Shown here: positions 1-8,277 of the stretch, piece after piece | Numbering within the stretch: position 1 is the first letter of the stretch | Layout: the number at the start of each line of letters is the position of its first letter | Assembly: GCA_046348365.1 (NCBI GenBank) | Contig: JAXMEL010000002.1 | Location: 248,001-312,000, forward strand | Origin: JAEUPI01 sp046348365 | GTDB lineage: Bacteria; Pseudomonadota; Gammaproteobacteria; Burkholderiales; Burkholderiaceae_C | DNA length: 64,000 nt | Reading direction: 5' to 3' | Notes under the pieces: generated by a model | What the model was told of the DNA's origin: nothing | The model's input: the letters and a program-made list of their open reading frames with translations, nothing else | Database searches by the model: none | Translations under genes and position numbers: made by a program

Positions 1-1
1 G

Positions 2-118
2 CGCATCGGCTGGCCGCGCTTCTTCGAGAAGTGCGACCTGCCGTTCACCAAATACCTGATCGACGACTGGCGCGGCTCGCGGGCGAACCTCAACGCGTCG
101 ACCCATATCCGTTTCTGA
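2..118 (+). CDS. dsrB: DsrB, sulfite reductase beta subunit, 3' end only
   Basis: Last 38 codons of a gene that begins outside the window. The visible C-terminus (RIGWPRFFEK ... STHIRF) fits the end of a DsrAB siroheme sulfite reductase subunit. Its place directly before dsrE, with one base between stop and start, matches the dsrABEFHC order of sulfur oxidisers and points to DsrB rather than DsrA. In these organisms the enzyme is thought to run in reverse, oxidising DsrC-bound sulfane sulfur to sulfite in the cytoplasm. No cofactor-binding motif lies in the visible part, so the call rests on the tail and on context. Confidence 0.82.
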   Translation, partial: RIGWPRFFEKCDLPFTKYLIDDWRGSRANLNASTHIRF

Positions 119-119
119 C

Positions 120-479
120 ATGAAGATCGCCCTGATGGTCAGCGAGGGGCCGTACACGCACCAGGCCAGCGACACCGCGTGGAACTTCGCCGCGGCGGCG
201 ATTGCCAAGGGCCACGAGGTGATGCGCGTGTTCTTCTATCACGACGGCGTCTACAACGCGACCAAGCTCACCGAGCCGCCGCAGGACGACCGCCACATCG
301 TCAACCGCTGGTCCAAGCTCAAGGAAGAGCACAACGTCGACCTCGTGGTGTGCGTCGCCGCGGCGCTGCGCCGTGGCATCAAGGACGAAGTGCTCGCGCC
401 GGGCTTCCGCATCAGCGGGCTCGGGCAGCTGGTGGATGCCGGCATCAAGAGCGACCGCACGGTCACGTTCGGCGACTGA
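120..479 (+). CDS. dsrE: DsrE, sulfurtransferase subunit of DsrEFH
   Basis: 119-residue DsrE/TusD-type protein. DsrE2F2H2 is a cytoplasmic sulfurtransferase that takes sulfane sulfur from TusA-like carriers and passes it to DsrC. The acceptor cysteine is present at residue 78 (DLVVCVAAAL), the same number as the persulfidated Cys78 of Allochromatium DsrE. The ATG at 120 follows the dsrB stop by one base, so it is surely co-transcribed. The conserved cysteine supports a true DsrE rather than a generic family member. Confidence 0.95.
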   Translation: MKIALMVSEGPYTHQASDTAWNFAAAAIAKGHEVMRVFFYHDGVYNATKLTEPPQDDRHIVNRWSKLKEEHNVDLVVCVAAALRRGIKDEVLAPGFRISGLGQLVDAGIKSDRTVTFGD

Positions 480-491
480 CGGGGCAACGAG

Positions 492-848
492 ATGAAGAAG
501 TTCATGTTCGTCAACCGCAAGGCGCCCTACGGCACGATCTACGCGCTCGAAAGCCTCGAGGTGGTGCTGATCACCGCCACCTTCGACCAGGACGTGAGCC
601 TCGTCTTCCTCGACGACGGCGTCTACGAGCTGGTCAAGGGCCAGGACACCAAGGGCACCGGCATCAAGAACCACTCCAAGACCTATCGCGCGCTCGAGGG
701 CTACGATGTCGAGAAGCTCTACGTCGAGCGCGAGTCGCTCGACGCGCGCGGCCTGACCGAAGACGACCTGCTGGTCGACGTGCAGGTGCTGTCGACCGCC
801 GAGATGGCCGAGCTGATGGCCGCGCAGGATGTCGTGCTGTCGTTCTGA
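492..848 (+). CDS. dsrF: DsrF, subunit of DsrEFH
   Basis: 118 residues starting MKKFMFVNRKAPYGTIYALE, typical of DsrF/TusC. It is the second subunit of the DsrEFH sulfurtransferase; family members are structural and usually lack the catalytic cysteine, and this protein contains no cysteine at all. It lies 12 bases after dsrE, with a weak ribosome binding site (ggcaacgag) before the ATG. Length and order dsrE-F-H are standard. Confidence 0.94.
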   Translation: MKKFMFVNRKAPYGTIYALESLEVVLITATFDQDVSLVFLDDGVYELVKGQDTKGTGIKNHSKTYRALEGYDVEKLYVERESLDARGLTEDDLLVDVQVLSTAEMAELMAAQDVVLSF

Positions 849-861
849 ATCCGAGTCGCCG

Positions 862-1161
862 ATGCTGCATATCGTCAACAAGTCCCCCGCCCAGACCACC
901 GCACTGGCCAGCTGCCTGCGCCTCGCCCGCGACGGCCAGGCGCTGCTGCTGACCGAAGACGCCGTGCTGGCTGCCACGCCGGCGCTGGCGGCGAGTTCGG
1001 GCCTCGCGGCCGCGGCCAAGCGGCTGAAGGTCTACGTGCTGCAGCCCGACGTCGAGGCGCGCGGCATGGCCGGCCGCCTGATCGACGGCGTCGCCAGCGT
1101 CGGCTACGACGGCTTCGTCGATCTGGTGGCCGAACACTCAACCAACCAAACCTGGCTGTAG
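862..1161 (+). CDS. dsrH: DsrH, subunit of DsrEFH
   Basis: 99-residue DsrH/TusB-like protein. The ATG at 862 was chosen because the family N-terminus (MLHIVNKSP) starts there; an upstream in-frame codon at 829 would lie inside dsrF. The conserved DsrH cysteine is present at residue 18 (LASCLRL). Completes the DsrEFH complex that hands persulfide sulfur to DsrC, encoded next. Confidence 0.94.
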   Translation: MLHIVNKSPAQTTALASCLRLARDGQALLLTEDAVLAATPALAASSGLAAAAKRLKVYVLQPDVEARGMAGRLIDGVASVGYDGFVDLVAEHSTNQTWL

Positions 1162-1183
1162 AACCTGCAAGGAGAGCGAAGCC

Positions 1184-1516
1184 ATGCCCATCGAAGTCAA
1201 CGGCAAGTCCTACGAGACCGACGAGGAGGGCTACCTCGTCAACCTCGCCGACTGGAACGAAGACATCGCCAACGCGATCGCCAAGGGCGAGAACGTCGAG
1301 ATGTCGCCCAACCACTGGGAGGTCGTGAACTTCCTGCGCGAGTACTACAACGAGTACCAGATCGCGCCGGCGGTGCGCGTGCTGACCAAGGCGATCGGCA
1401 AGCAGCTCGGCCCCGACAAGGGCAACAGCAAGTACCTCTACGAGCTGTTCCCCTACGGCCCGGCCAAGCAGGCGTGCAAGATCGCCGGCCTGCCGAAGCC
1501 GACCGGCTGCGTCTGA
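1184..1516 (+). CDS. dsrC: DsrC, sulfur carrier and physiological partner of DsrAB and DsrK
   Basis: 110 residues with the flexible C-terminal arm carrying both redox cysteines: Cys98 (KQACKIAG) and penultimate Cys109 (TGCV), 11 residues apart as in canonical DsrC. DsrC receives sulfur from DsrEFH, delivers it to reverse DsrAB and forms a trisulfide or disulfide that DsrK acts on. A good ribosome binding site (aaggagagcg) precedes the ATG. Intact cysteines separate it from TusE, which keeps one, and from the cysteine-less paralogue at 10915. Confidence 0.97.
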   Translation: MPIEVNGKSYETDEEGYLVNLADWNEDIANAIAKGENVEMSPNHWEVVNFLREYYNEYQIAPAVRVLTKAIGKQLGPDKGNSKYLYELFPYGPAKQACKIAGLPKPTGCV

Positions 1517-1553
1517 GCGCGCCGCCGACCCCCAACGCCGCGAGCAGGCTTCG

Positions 1554-2300
1554 ATGTCGGCGCTGGCGATCGGCTATGCGGTGCTGTTCTATGCCGCGAC
1601 GGCGATGCTCGTCGTCGGCCTCGCGCTGCGCATCGGGCTGTACCTGCGCACGCCGGCGCCGCTGCTGATCCCCACCACGCCGGCGCCGATCACCACCGGC
1701 GGCGTGGTGCTGCGCATCACGCGCGAGGTGGTGTTTTTCGAGAGCCTGTTCAAGGGCAGCAAGTGGACCTGGGGCTTCGGCTGGCTGTTCCATGCCGCGC
1801 TGCTGCTGGTGCTGCTGCGCCACGTGCGCTACTTCCAGCAGCCGGTGTGGGCGCCGATCGTGTTCGTGCAGTTCTTCGGCACCTATGCCGGCTTCGCGAT
1901 GGCCGCCGGGCTGGCCGGGCTGTGGGCGCGGCGCATGCTGGTGGACCGCGTGCGCTACATCTCCACGCCGTCGGACCACCTGCACCTGGCGCTGTTGCTG
2001 GCGATCGCGGCGAGCGGCCTGGCGATGCGCTTCGTGGCGCACACCGATATCGTCGCGCTCAAGGCGTTCATGCTCGGCCTGATGCGCCTGAGCATCCAGC
2101 CGCTGCCGGCCGATCCGCTGCTGCTGCTGCACCTGAGCCTGGTGGCGCTGCTGATGATCGTGTTCCCGATCTCCAAGCTGCTGCATGCGCCGGGCCTGCT
2201 CTTCAGCCCCACGCGCAACCAGGCCGACACGCCGCGCGAGGCGCGCCACATCGCCGCCTGGGCCGCGGCGCTCGACAAACCCGCGCTCGAGAAGAGCTAG
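1554..2300 (+). CDS. dsrM: DsrM, membrane cytochrome b of DsrMKJOP
   Basis: 248-residue polytopic membrane protein of the NarI-like type with about five or six hydrophobic helices and several histidines (for example FHAALLLVLLRHVRYF) suited to haem b ligation. DsrM exchanges electrons between the quinone pool and DsrK at the cytoplasmic face. The gene lies 37 bases after dsrC and 10 before dsrK. Usual Proteobacterial DsrM proteins are of similar length. Confidence 0.93.
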   Translation: MSALAIGYAVLFYAATAMLVVGLALRIGLYLRTPAPLLIPTTPAPITTGGVVLRITREVVFFESLFKGSKWTWGFGWLFHAALLLVLLRHVRYFQQPVWAPIVFVQFFGTYAGFAMAAGLAGLWARRMLVDRVRYISTPSDHLHLALLLAIAASGLAMRFVAHTDIVALKAFMLGLMRLSIQPLPADPLLLLHLSLVALLMIVFPISKLLHAPGLLFSPTRNQADTPREARHIAAWAAALDKPALEKS

Positions 2301-2310
2301 GCGCCCCGCG

Positions 2311-3843
2311 ATGGCCACCGCCGCGTTCGAGACGCCCAAGCTCGAGCCCTACCCGGTGATCCCGCTGGTCGCCGAAGGCGCGATGGCGCACAGCAAGCCC
2401 TTCGTCGCGACGGCCAAGATCCAGGAGGCGATCGGCTTTCCCGGCGAGCTCACCGACGGCTGGCAGCAGCGCGCGATCGCACGCATGGGCGAGCTGCTCG
2501 GCAAGTACCGCTCGCTGCGCGTCTACATGGATGCCTGCGTGCACTGCGGCGCCTGTTCCGACAAGTGCCACTACTTCCTCGGCACCGGCGACCCGAAGAA
2601 CATGCCGGTGGCGCGGCAGGATCTGATGCGCGCGGTCTACCGCCGCCACTTCACGTTCGCGGGCAAGCACTTCCCGAAGCTGGTCGGCGCGGTCGACCTC
2701 ACCAAGGACGTGCTCGACCAGTGGTGGAGCTACTACAACCAGTGCAGCGAATGCCGCCGCTGCAGCGTCTTCTGCCCCTACGGCATCGACACCGCCGAGG
2801 TGACGATGGCCGCGCGCGAGATCATGGACTCGGTGGGCCTGGGCCAGAAGTACGCCAACGAGATCATCGGCAAGGTCCACCGCATCGGCAACAACCTCGG
2901 CATTCCCGAGCCGGCGCTGGCCGACACGCTGACCGGGCTGGAAGAAGACACCAAGGACGAGACCGGCATCGACGTGCGCTTCCCGCTCGACGTGGCCGGC
3001 GCCGAGGTGCTGCTGGTGACGCCCAGCGCCGACTTCTTCTCCGAGCCGCACGTGGAAAGCCTGATCGGCTACGCCAAGGTGTTCCACGCCGCCGGCATCA
3101 GCTGGACGCTGAGCGCCAAGGCCAGCGAGGCCGGCAACTTCGGCCTGTTCATCGGCAACTACGAGCAGATGCGCACCATCGCGCTGCGCATCCGCGAGGC
3201 GGCGCTGGAGCTGGGCGTCAAGCGCATCGTCGTCGGCGAGTGCGGCCATGCCTGGCGCGTGGCCTACAGCTTCTGGAACACGCTGGTGGGCATCGGCGCC
3301 GGCGGCACCGATCCGTTCGCCGTCGAACTGCAGAAGCAGCTCGACCCCGCGGTGAAGCAGCCGATGCACATCTGCGAATTCACGTGGAGCCTGATCCAGC
3401 GCGGCGCGCTGCGCTTCGACAAGGAAAAGAACGACGACCGCGTGATCACCTTCCACGACTCGTGCAACGTGGCGCGCGGCTCGCGCATGGGCGATTCGCC
3501 CGGCGGGCAGTTCGAGATCCCGCGCGCCATCATCCGCACGGTGGCCAACCGCTTCGTCGAGATGGCGCCCGGCACCACGCACGAGGCCACGTTCTGCTGC
3601 GGCGGCGGCGGCGGGCTGCTCACCGACGATCTGCTCGAGCTGCGCGTCAAGGGCGCGCTGCCGCGCATGGAGGCGCTCAAGAGCGTCGTCGACGCGCACG
3701 GCGTGAACTTCATGGCCACCATCTGCGCCATCTGCAAGGCGCAGTTCAGCAAGGTGCTGCCGAGCTACGGCTTCGACATGAGCCTGGTCGGCGGCGTGCA
3801 TCAGCTCGTCAGTCGCGCGATCCGGCTCGGCGACGCCGCTTGA
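2311..3843 (+). CDS. dsrK: DsrK, iron-sulfur HdrD-like subunit of DsrMKJOP
   Basis: 510 residues starting at MATAAFETPK. Two [4Fe-4S] motifs lie near residues 74-86 (CVHCGACSDKC) and 146-156 (CSECRRCSVFC). The C-terminal half has the cysteine-rich CCG elements of heterodisulfide reductases (HDSC, TFCCGGGGG, ATICAIC) that hold a noncubane cluster. DsrK is thought to act on the disulfide or trisulfide of DsrC. An open frame extends upstream to 2185, but that part overlaps dsrM and is not family-like, so the ATG at 2311 is preferred. Confidence 0.95.
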   Translation: MATAAFETPKLEPYPVIPLVAEGAMAHSKPFVATAKIQEAIGFPGELTDGWQQRAIARMGELLGKYRSLRVYMDACVHCGACSDKCHYFLGTGDPKNMPVARQDLMRAVYRRHFTFAGKHFPKLVGAVDLTKDVLDQWWSYYNQCSECRRCSVFCPYGIDTAEVTMAAREIMDSVGLGQKYANEIIGKVHRIGNNLGIPEPALADTLTGLEEDTKDETGIDVRFPLDVAGAEVLLVTPSADFFSEPHVESLIGYAKVFHAAGISWTLSAKASEAGNFGLFIGNYEQMRTIALRIREAALELGVKRIVVGECGHAWRVAYSFWNTLVGIGAGGTDPFAVELQKQLDPAVKQPMHICEFTWSLIQRGALRFDKEKNDDRVITFHDSCNVARGSRMGDSPGGQFEIPRAIIRTVANRFVEMAPGTTHEATFCCGGGGGLLTDDLLELRVKGALPRMEALKSVVDAHGVNFMATICAICKAQFSKVLPSYGFDMSLVGGVHQLVSRAIRLGDAA

Positions 3844-3866
3844 ACGAACCCGAGAGGAGACCCGAC

Positions 3867-5153
3867 ATGGCCCACATCGTGATCATGGGTGCCGGCATCG
3901 GCGGCATGCCGGCGGCCTACGAGATGCGCGACACGTTGCCGAAGGAGCACAAGGTCACCGTGGTCAGCGCCGTCGACTACTTCCAGTTCGTGCCGTCGAA
4001 CCCCTGGGTGGCCGTGGGCTGGCGCAAGCGCGAAGACGTGATCCTGCCGATCGCGCCGCTGCTCGCGCGCAAGGGCGTCGACTTCGTCGGCCGGCCCGTG
4101 ACCGCGATCGACGCCGCGGCCAACCGTCTGACGATCGACGGCGGCCAGAGCCTGGCCTACGACTACCTGGTGATCATGACCGGCCCCAAGCTCGCGTTCC
4201 AGGAGGTGCCGGGCGCCGGCCCGGGCATCTCCGGCGGCGGCGGCTTCACGCACTCGGTGTGCACGGTCGATCATGCCGAAGCCTTCTTCAAGGACTACCA
4301 GGCCTTCCTGCAGAACCCGGGCCCGCTGGTCGTCGGCGCGATGCCGGGCGCCAGCTGCTTCGGGCCGGCCTACGAATTCGCCTTCATCCTCGATGCCGAC
4401 CTGCGCAAGAAGAAGATGCGCCACAAGGTGCCGATCACGTTCGTGACCAGCGAGCCCTACATCGGCCACCTCGGGCTCGGCGGCGTGGGCGACAGCAAGT
4501 CGCTGCTGGAGTCGGAGTTCCGCAACCACGACATCAAGTGGGTCGTCAACGCGAAGACGCACAAGGTCGAGGCCGGCAAGCTCTTCGCCACCGAGATGAG
4601 CGACCGCGGCGAGCCGGTCAAGGAGCACGAGATCGGCTTCAAGCTGGCGATGATGCTGCCCGCCTTCAAGGGCGTCGACGCGGTGGCTGCGGTGCCCGAG
4701 CTGTGCAACCCGCGCGGCTTCGTGCTGATCGACGAGCACCAGCGCAGCAAGAAGTACAAGAACATCTTCTCGGCCGGCGTGTGCGTGGCGATCCCGCCGG
4801 TCGAGGCGACGCCGGTGGCCACCGGCGCGCCGAAGACCGGCTACATGATCGAGACCATGGTCTCGGCGATCGTGCACAACATCGCCGACGAGCTGGCCGG
4901 CAAGCCCGTCACCGCCAAGGCGACGTGGAACGCGATCTGCCTGGCCGACATGGGCGACACCGGCGCGGCGTTCGTGGCGCTGCCGCAGATCCCGCCGCGC
5001 AACGTCAACTGGTTCAAGAAGGGCAAGTGGGTGCACCTGGCCAAGATCGCCTTCGAGAAGTACTTCCTGCGCAAGATGAAGAGCGGCAGCTCGGAGCCCG
5101 CGTTCGAGAAATACGTGCTCAACGCGGTGGGCATCGCCCGGCTCGTGAAGTGA
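3867..5153 (+). CDS. sqr: Sulfide:quinone oxidoreductase inside the dsr operon
   Basis: 428-residue FAD disulfide oxidoreductase closely resembling Aquifex-type SQR: N-terminal IVIMGAGIGGMPAAYE for FAD, GASCFGPAYEFAF, TSEPYIGHLG, and a C-terminal amphipathic part suited to membrane binding. The three catalytic cysteines are visible at 132 (HSVCTVDHAE), 164 (GASCFGP) and 358 (AICLADMG), so it should oxidise sulfide to polysulfide and reduce quinone. A ribosome binding site (gagaggag) precedes the ATG. It is 23 bases after dsrK and 40 before dsrL, where dsr operons normally have no sqr. No Tat or Sec signal is seen; SQR is a peripheral membrane protein that needs none. Confidence 0.93.
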   Translation: MAHIVIMGAGIGGMPAAYEMRDTLPKEHKVTVVSAVDYFQFVPSNPWVAVGWRKREDVILPIAPLLARKGVDFVGRPVTAIDAAANRLTIDGGQSLAYDYLVIMTGPKLAFQEVPGAGPGISGGGGFTHSVCTVDHAEAFFKDYQAFLQNPGPLVVGAMPGASCFGPAYEFAFILDADLRKKKMRHKVPITFVTSEPYIGHLGLGGVGDSKSLLESEFRNHDIKWVVNAKTHKVEAGKLFATEMSDRGEPVKEHEIGFKLAMMLPAFKGVDAVAAVPELCNPRGFVLIDEHQRSKKYKNIFSAGVCVAIPPVEATPVATGAPKTGYMIETMVSAIVHNIADELAGKPVTAKATWNAICLADMGDTGAAFVALPQIPPRNVNWFKKGKWVHLAKIAFEKYFLRKMKSGSSEPAFEKYVLNAVGIARLVK

Positions 5154-5193
5154 GCGCCCGGCACAACCCATCGGAGCGACCCGGAGAACCTTG

Positions 5194-7152
5194 ATGTCCA
5201 GTTCCGCCGACAACCTCGAAACCAAACCGCTGACCTTCCGCCGCTACAAGGACGGTGACCACAAGCACCGCCCGTGGCAGCAGGAGATCTTCGACGCCGA
5301 CCACTCGCACAAGTGCCCGACCTACATCCAGAGCACGCCGCCGTGCCAGGGCAGCTGCCCGTCGGGCGAGGACATCCGCGGCTACCTGAACATCGTGCGC
5401 GGCATCGAGAAGCCGCCGGCCGGCATGGCGTGGCAGGAGTACGCGTGGCGGCGCCTCACCGAGGCCAACCCGCTGCCGTCGGTGATGGGCCGCGTGTGCC
5501 CGGCGCCGTGCGAGTCGGGCTGCAACCGCAACCAGGTGGAAGACTTCGTCGGCATCAACTCGGCCGAGCACTTCCTCGGCGAATGGGCGATCGAGCACAA
5601 GCTGGCGTTTGCCAAGCCCGAGCGCAAGACCGGCAAGAAGGTGGCCGTCATCGGCGGCGGGCCGGCGGGGCTGTCGGCCGCCTACCAGCTCGCGCGCAAG
5701 GGTCACGACGTCACGATCTTCGACGAGCGCGCCGAACTCGGCGGCATGATGCGCTACGGCATCCCGGGCTTTCGCACGCCGCGCGCCGTGCTCGACGCCG
5801 AGATCCAGCGCATCCTCGACCTCGGCGTGGGCGCGCGCATGAACACGCGCATCGGCACCGACATCACGCTGGAGCAGATCCGCAAGGACTTCGACGCCGT
5901 GTTCCTCGGCCTCGGCGCGCAGAACGGCCGGCCGCTGCCCTGCGAAGGCAGCGACGCACCCAACGTGGTGACCGCCACCGCGTTCCTGAAGGCCTTCAAC
6001 GACGGCCGCATGCGCCACGTCGGCAAGCGCGTGGTGGTCGTCGGCGGCGGCGACACCTCGGTCGACGTGGCCACCGTGGCGCGGCGCCTCGGCCACATCG
6101 ATCAGGCGCACGAATCCGACCGCCCCGAGATGGCGATCGCCGGCTTCGCGGCGCACGACGCCGCGACGCTGTCGGCGCGCCACGGCGCCGAGGTCACGCT
6201 GACTTCGGTGTTCGCGGTCGACAAGATGCAGGCCAGCCGCCACGAAGTGGAGCACGCGCTGGCCGAGGGCATCGCCATCCGCGGCGGCCTGGCGCCGGTG
6301 GCGGTGCTGCGCGACGCGCAGGGCCGCGCCACCGCGCTGCGCGTGGTGAAGTGCGAAGCGAAGATGACCGGCGGCCGGCTGGAGATCAAGACGCAGCCCG
6401 GCACCGAGCAGGACATCGAGGCCGACCTCATCGTCTCGGCGATCGGCCAGGCGGTGGACTTCACCGGGCTCGAGGCGCTCGACGGCGGCAAGGGCGCGCT
6501 GGCCGCCGACAAGAACTACCAGGTGCAGGGCCAGGCGGGGCTGTTCTGCGGCGGCGACGTGATCCGCCCGCACCTGCTGACCACCGCCATCGGCCACGGC
6601 GCGATCGCCGCCGACGGCATCGACCGCCACCTGCGCGGCGAGCCGCAGGACAAGCGGCCCAAGGTCGACGTGCATGCCTTCGACCTGATGCGCAAGCTGG
6701 TCGAGAAGGGCATCAAGCTGACTGACGTGTCGGAGCCGATGCGCGGCACCGACGCGTCGACCGGTGCGGTGCACAACTTCGACAACCGCTCCGACCGCTA
6801 CGTGATCCCGCACGGCGAGCTGTTCCTCGGCCACTTCCCGTTCACGCCGCGCAACAAGCGCAAGGTGATCACGCTGACCAAGGAGCAGGCGCTCGACAAC
6901 TTCGAGGAGCGCATGCTGCCGCTGCTCGAGGCGCAGGCTGTAGGCGAGGCCAAGCGCTGCATGAGCTGCGGGCTGTGCTTCGAGTGCGACAACTGCGTCG
7001 TCTACTGTCCGCAGACGGCCGTGTTCAAGGTGCCCAAATCCAAGAGCACGACCGGCCGCTACGTCGACACCGACTACACCAAGTGCGTCGGCTGCCACAT
7101 CTGCAAGGATGTCTGCCCCACCGGCTACATCCAGATGGGCCTGGGCGAGTGA
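5194..7152 (+). CDS. dsrL: DsrL, NAD(P)H:acceptor iron-sulfur flavoprotein
   Basis: 652-residue GltD-like flavoprotein. N-terminal cysteine cluster (PPCQGSCPSG, about residue 50), FAD motif near 150-160 (VAVIGGGPAGLSAAYQLA), NAD(P)H motif near 280 (VVVVGGGDTSVDVA), and a C-terminal ferredoxin domain with two [4Fe-4S] motifs starting at residues 589 and 631. DsrL links DsrAB to NAD(P) and is characteristic of sulfur oxidisers. The ATG at 5194 is preferred over an in-frame TTG at 5191 because ggag lies just upstream. Separated from dsrK by the sqr gene. Confidence 0.95.
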   Translation: MSSSADNLETKPLTFRRYKDGDHKHRPWQQEIFDADHSHKCPTYIQSTPPCQGSCPSGEDIRGYLNIVRGIEKPPAGMAWQEYAWRRLTEANPLPSVMGRVCPAPCESGCNRNQVEDFVGINSAEHFLGEWAIEHKLAFAKPERKTGKKVAVIGGGPAGLSAAYQLARKGHDVTIFDERAELGGMMRYGIPGFRTPRAVLDAEIQRILDLGVGARMNTRIGTDITLEQIRKDFDAVFLGLGAQNGRPLPCEGSDAPNVVTATAFLKAFNDGRMRHVGKRVVVVGGGDTSVDVATVARRLGHIDQAHESDRPEMAIAGFAAHDAATLSARHGAEVTLTSVFAVDKMQASRHEVEHALAEGIAIRGGLAPVAVLRDAQGRATALRVVKCEAKMTGGRLEIKTQPGTEQDIEADLIVSAIGQAVDFTGLEALDGGKGALAADKNYQVQGQAGLFCGGDVIRPHLLTTAIGHGAIAADGIDRHLRGEPQDKRPKVDVHAFDLMRKLVEKGIKLTDVSEPMRGTDASTGAVHNFDNRSDRYVIPHGELFLGHFPFTPRNKRKVITLTKEQALDNFEERMLPLLEAQAVGEAKRCMSCGLCFECDNCVVYCPQTAVFKVPKSKSTTGRYVDTDYTKCVGCHICKDVCPTGYIQMGLGE

Positions 7153-7156
7153 CTCC

Positions 7157-7537
7157 ATGCGCCGCTGGCTGCTCGCGCTGCTGACCTGCACGGCCGTCGC
7201 GGCCGTCGCTGCCGACGGTGCCGCGCGCGGCCTCGGCCCGGCGATCGAGAAGGCACGCCAGGGCGAGCGCTGCGTCGACGACACGGCGACGATGCGCCGC
7301 TCGCACATGACGATGCTGACGCACCAGCGCGACGCCACGGTGCACGGCGGCATCCGCGGCGCGAAGCACAGCCTGAAGGGCTGCATCGACTGCCATGCCA
7401 GCCGCACGAGCGGCAGCGTCGCGGCGGCACCGGGCGACTTCTGCGTCAGCTGCCACGCCTATGCGGCTGTGCACATCGACTGCTTCGAGTGCCATGCGTC
7501 CAAGCCCGTGCGAACCACAGCGGTGAAGGCGCCATGA
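7157..7537 (+). CDS. dsrJ: DsrJ, periplasmic trihaem cytochrome c
   Basis: 126 residues with an N-terminal signal or anchor (MRRWLLALLTCTAVAAVAA) and exactly three CXXCH haem sites, near residues 76 (CIDCH), 96 (CVSCH) and 109 (CFECH), as in known DsrJ. It is the periplasmic haem subunit of DsrMKJOP. The ATG at 7157 gives a proper signal sequence; the upstream in-frame stretch from 7109 lies inside dsrL. Its stop overlaps the dsrO start (ATGA). Confidence 0.95.
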   Translation: MRRWLLALLTCTAVAAVAADGAARGLGPAIEKARQGERCVDDTATMRRSHMTMLTHQRDATVHGGIRGAKHSLKGCIDCHASRTSGSVAAAPGDFCVSCHAYAAVHIDCFECHASKPVRTTAVKAP

Positions 7538-8277
7538 GCGACACCAAGCGCCGCGGATTTCTTGGCACGGCCGCGGCCGCGCTCGGCGGCGTGGCGCTGG
7601 CGCCCGGCATCCGGCTGATCGAGGTCGCGCGCGCCGCGCCAACCACCCCGGCCGCCAGTGCCGGCGCTAACCCCAAGGTGCGCTGGGGCCTGCTGGTCGA
7701 CACCACCAAGTGCGCCGAGGGCTGCACCGACTGCGTCGGCGCCTGCCAGGCCGAGAACGGCCTCGCCGCGCCGACGCGCTCGACCGATGCGCAGTGGATC
7801 CGCAAGGTCGAGATCAAGGAGCTGAAGACCGGCCGCCGCGCCTCGGTGCCGGTGATGTGCCAGCACTGCGCCGAGCCGCCGTGCGTCGACGTCTGCCCCA
7901 CCGGTGCCTCGTTCAAGCGCGCCGACGGCATCGTGCTGGTCGATCGCCACATCTGCATCGGCTGCCGCTACTGCATGATGGCCTGCCCGTACAAGGCACG
8001 CTCGTTCGTGCACGAGCCGCTCGCCAATCAGTTGCCCGACGTGCCGCGCGGCAAGGGCTGCGTCGAGAACTGCACGCTGTGCGTGCAGCGCATCGACCGC
8101 GGCGAGAAGACCACCGCCTGCACCGAGGCCTGCACCAAGGCCGGCCATGGCGCGATCGTGTTCGGCGACCTCGCCGATCCGGCGAGCGAGATCTCGCGCC
8201 GCGTGCGCGAAGCGGGGTCGACGCAACTGCGCGCCGACCTGCGGCTCGACCCCGGCGTGCGCTACCAGGGGCTCTAG
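7534..8277 (+). CDS. dsrO: DsrO, periplasmic ferredoxin-like subunit with Tat signal
   Basis: 247 residues beginning with a Tat signal (KRRGFLG then a hydrophobic stretch). Four cysteine clusters for [4Fe-4S] centres are visible (CAEGCTDCVGAC, CQHCAEPPCVDVCP, CIGCRYCMMACP and CTLCVQRI with a later C...C pair). DsrO relays electrons between DsrJ and DsrP in the periplasm. The start overlaps dsrJ by four bases and the stop is directly followed by dsrP. Confidence 0.95.
   Translation: MSDTKRRGFLGTAAAALGGVALAPGIRLIEVARAAPTTPAASAGANPKVRWGLLVDTTKCAEGCTDCVGACQAENGLAAPTRSTDAQWIRKVEIKELKTGRRASVPVMCQHCAEPPCVDVCPTGASFKRADGIVLVDRHICIGCRYCMMACPYKARSFVHEPLANQLPDVPRGKGCVENCTLCVQRIDRGEKTTACTEACTKAGHGAIVFGDLADPASEISRRVREAGSTQLRADLRLDPGVRYQGL

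Noticed and set aside
5119..7407. Long minus-strand open frame (762 codons) opposite dsrL
   Set aside because: Low-complexity Ala/Arg/Val/His composition from high GC; the plus strand encodes a clear DsrL. Similar shadows (for example 41607-44291, 45183-47327, 16792-18891 minus) were dropped for the same reason.
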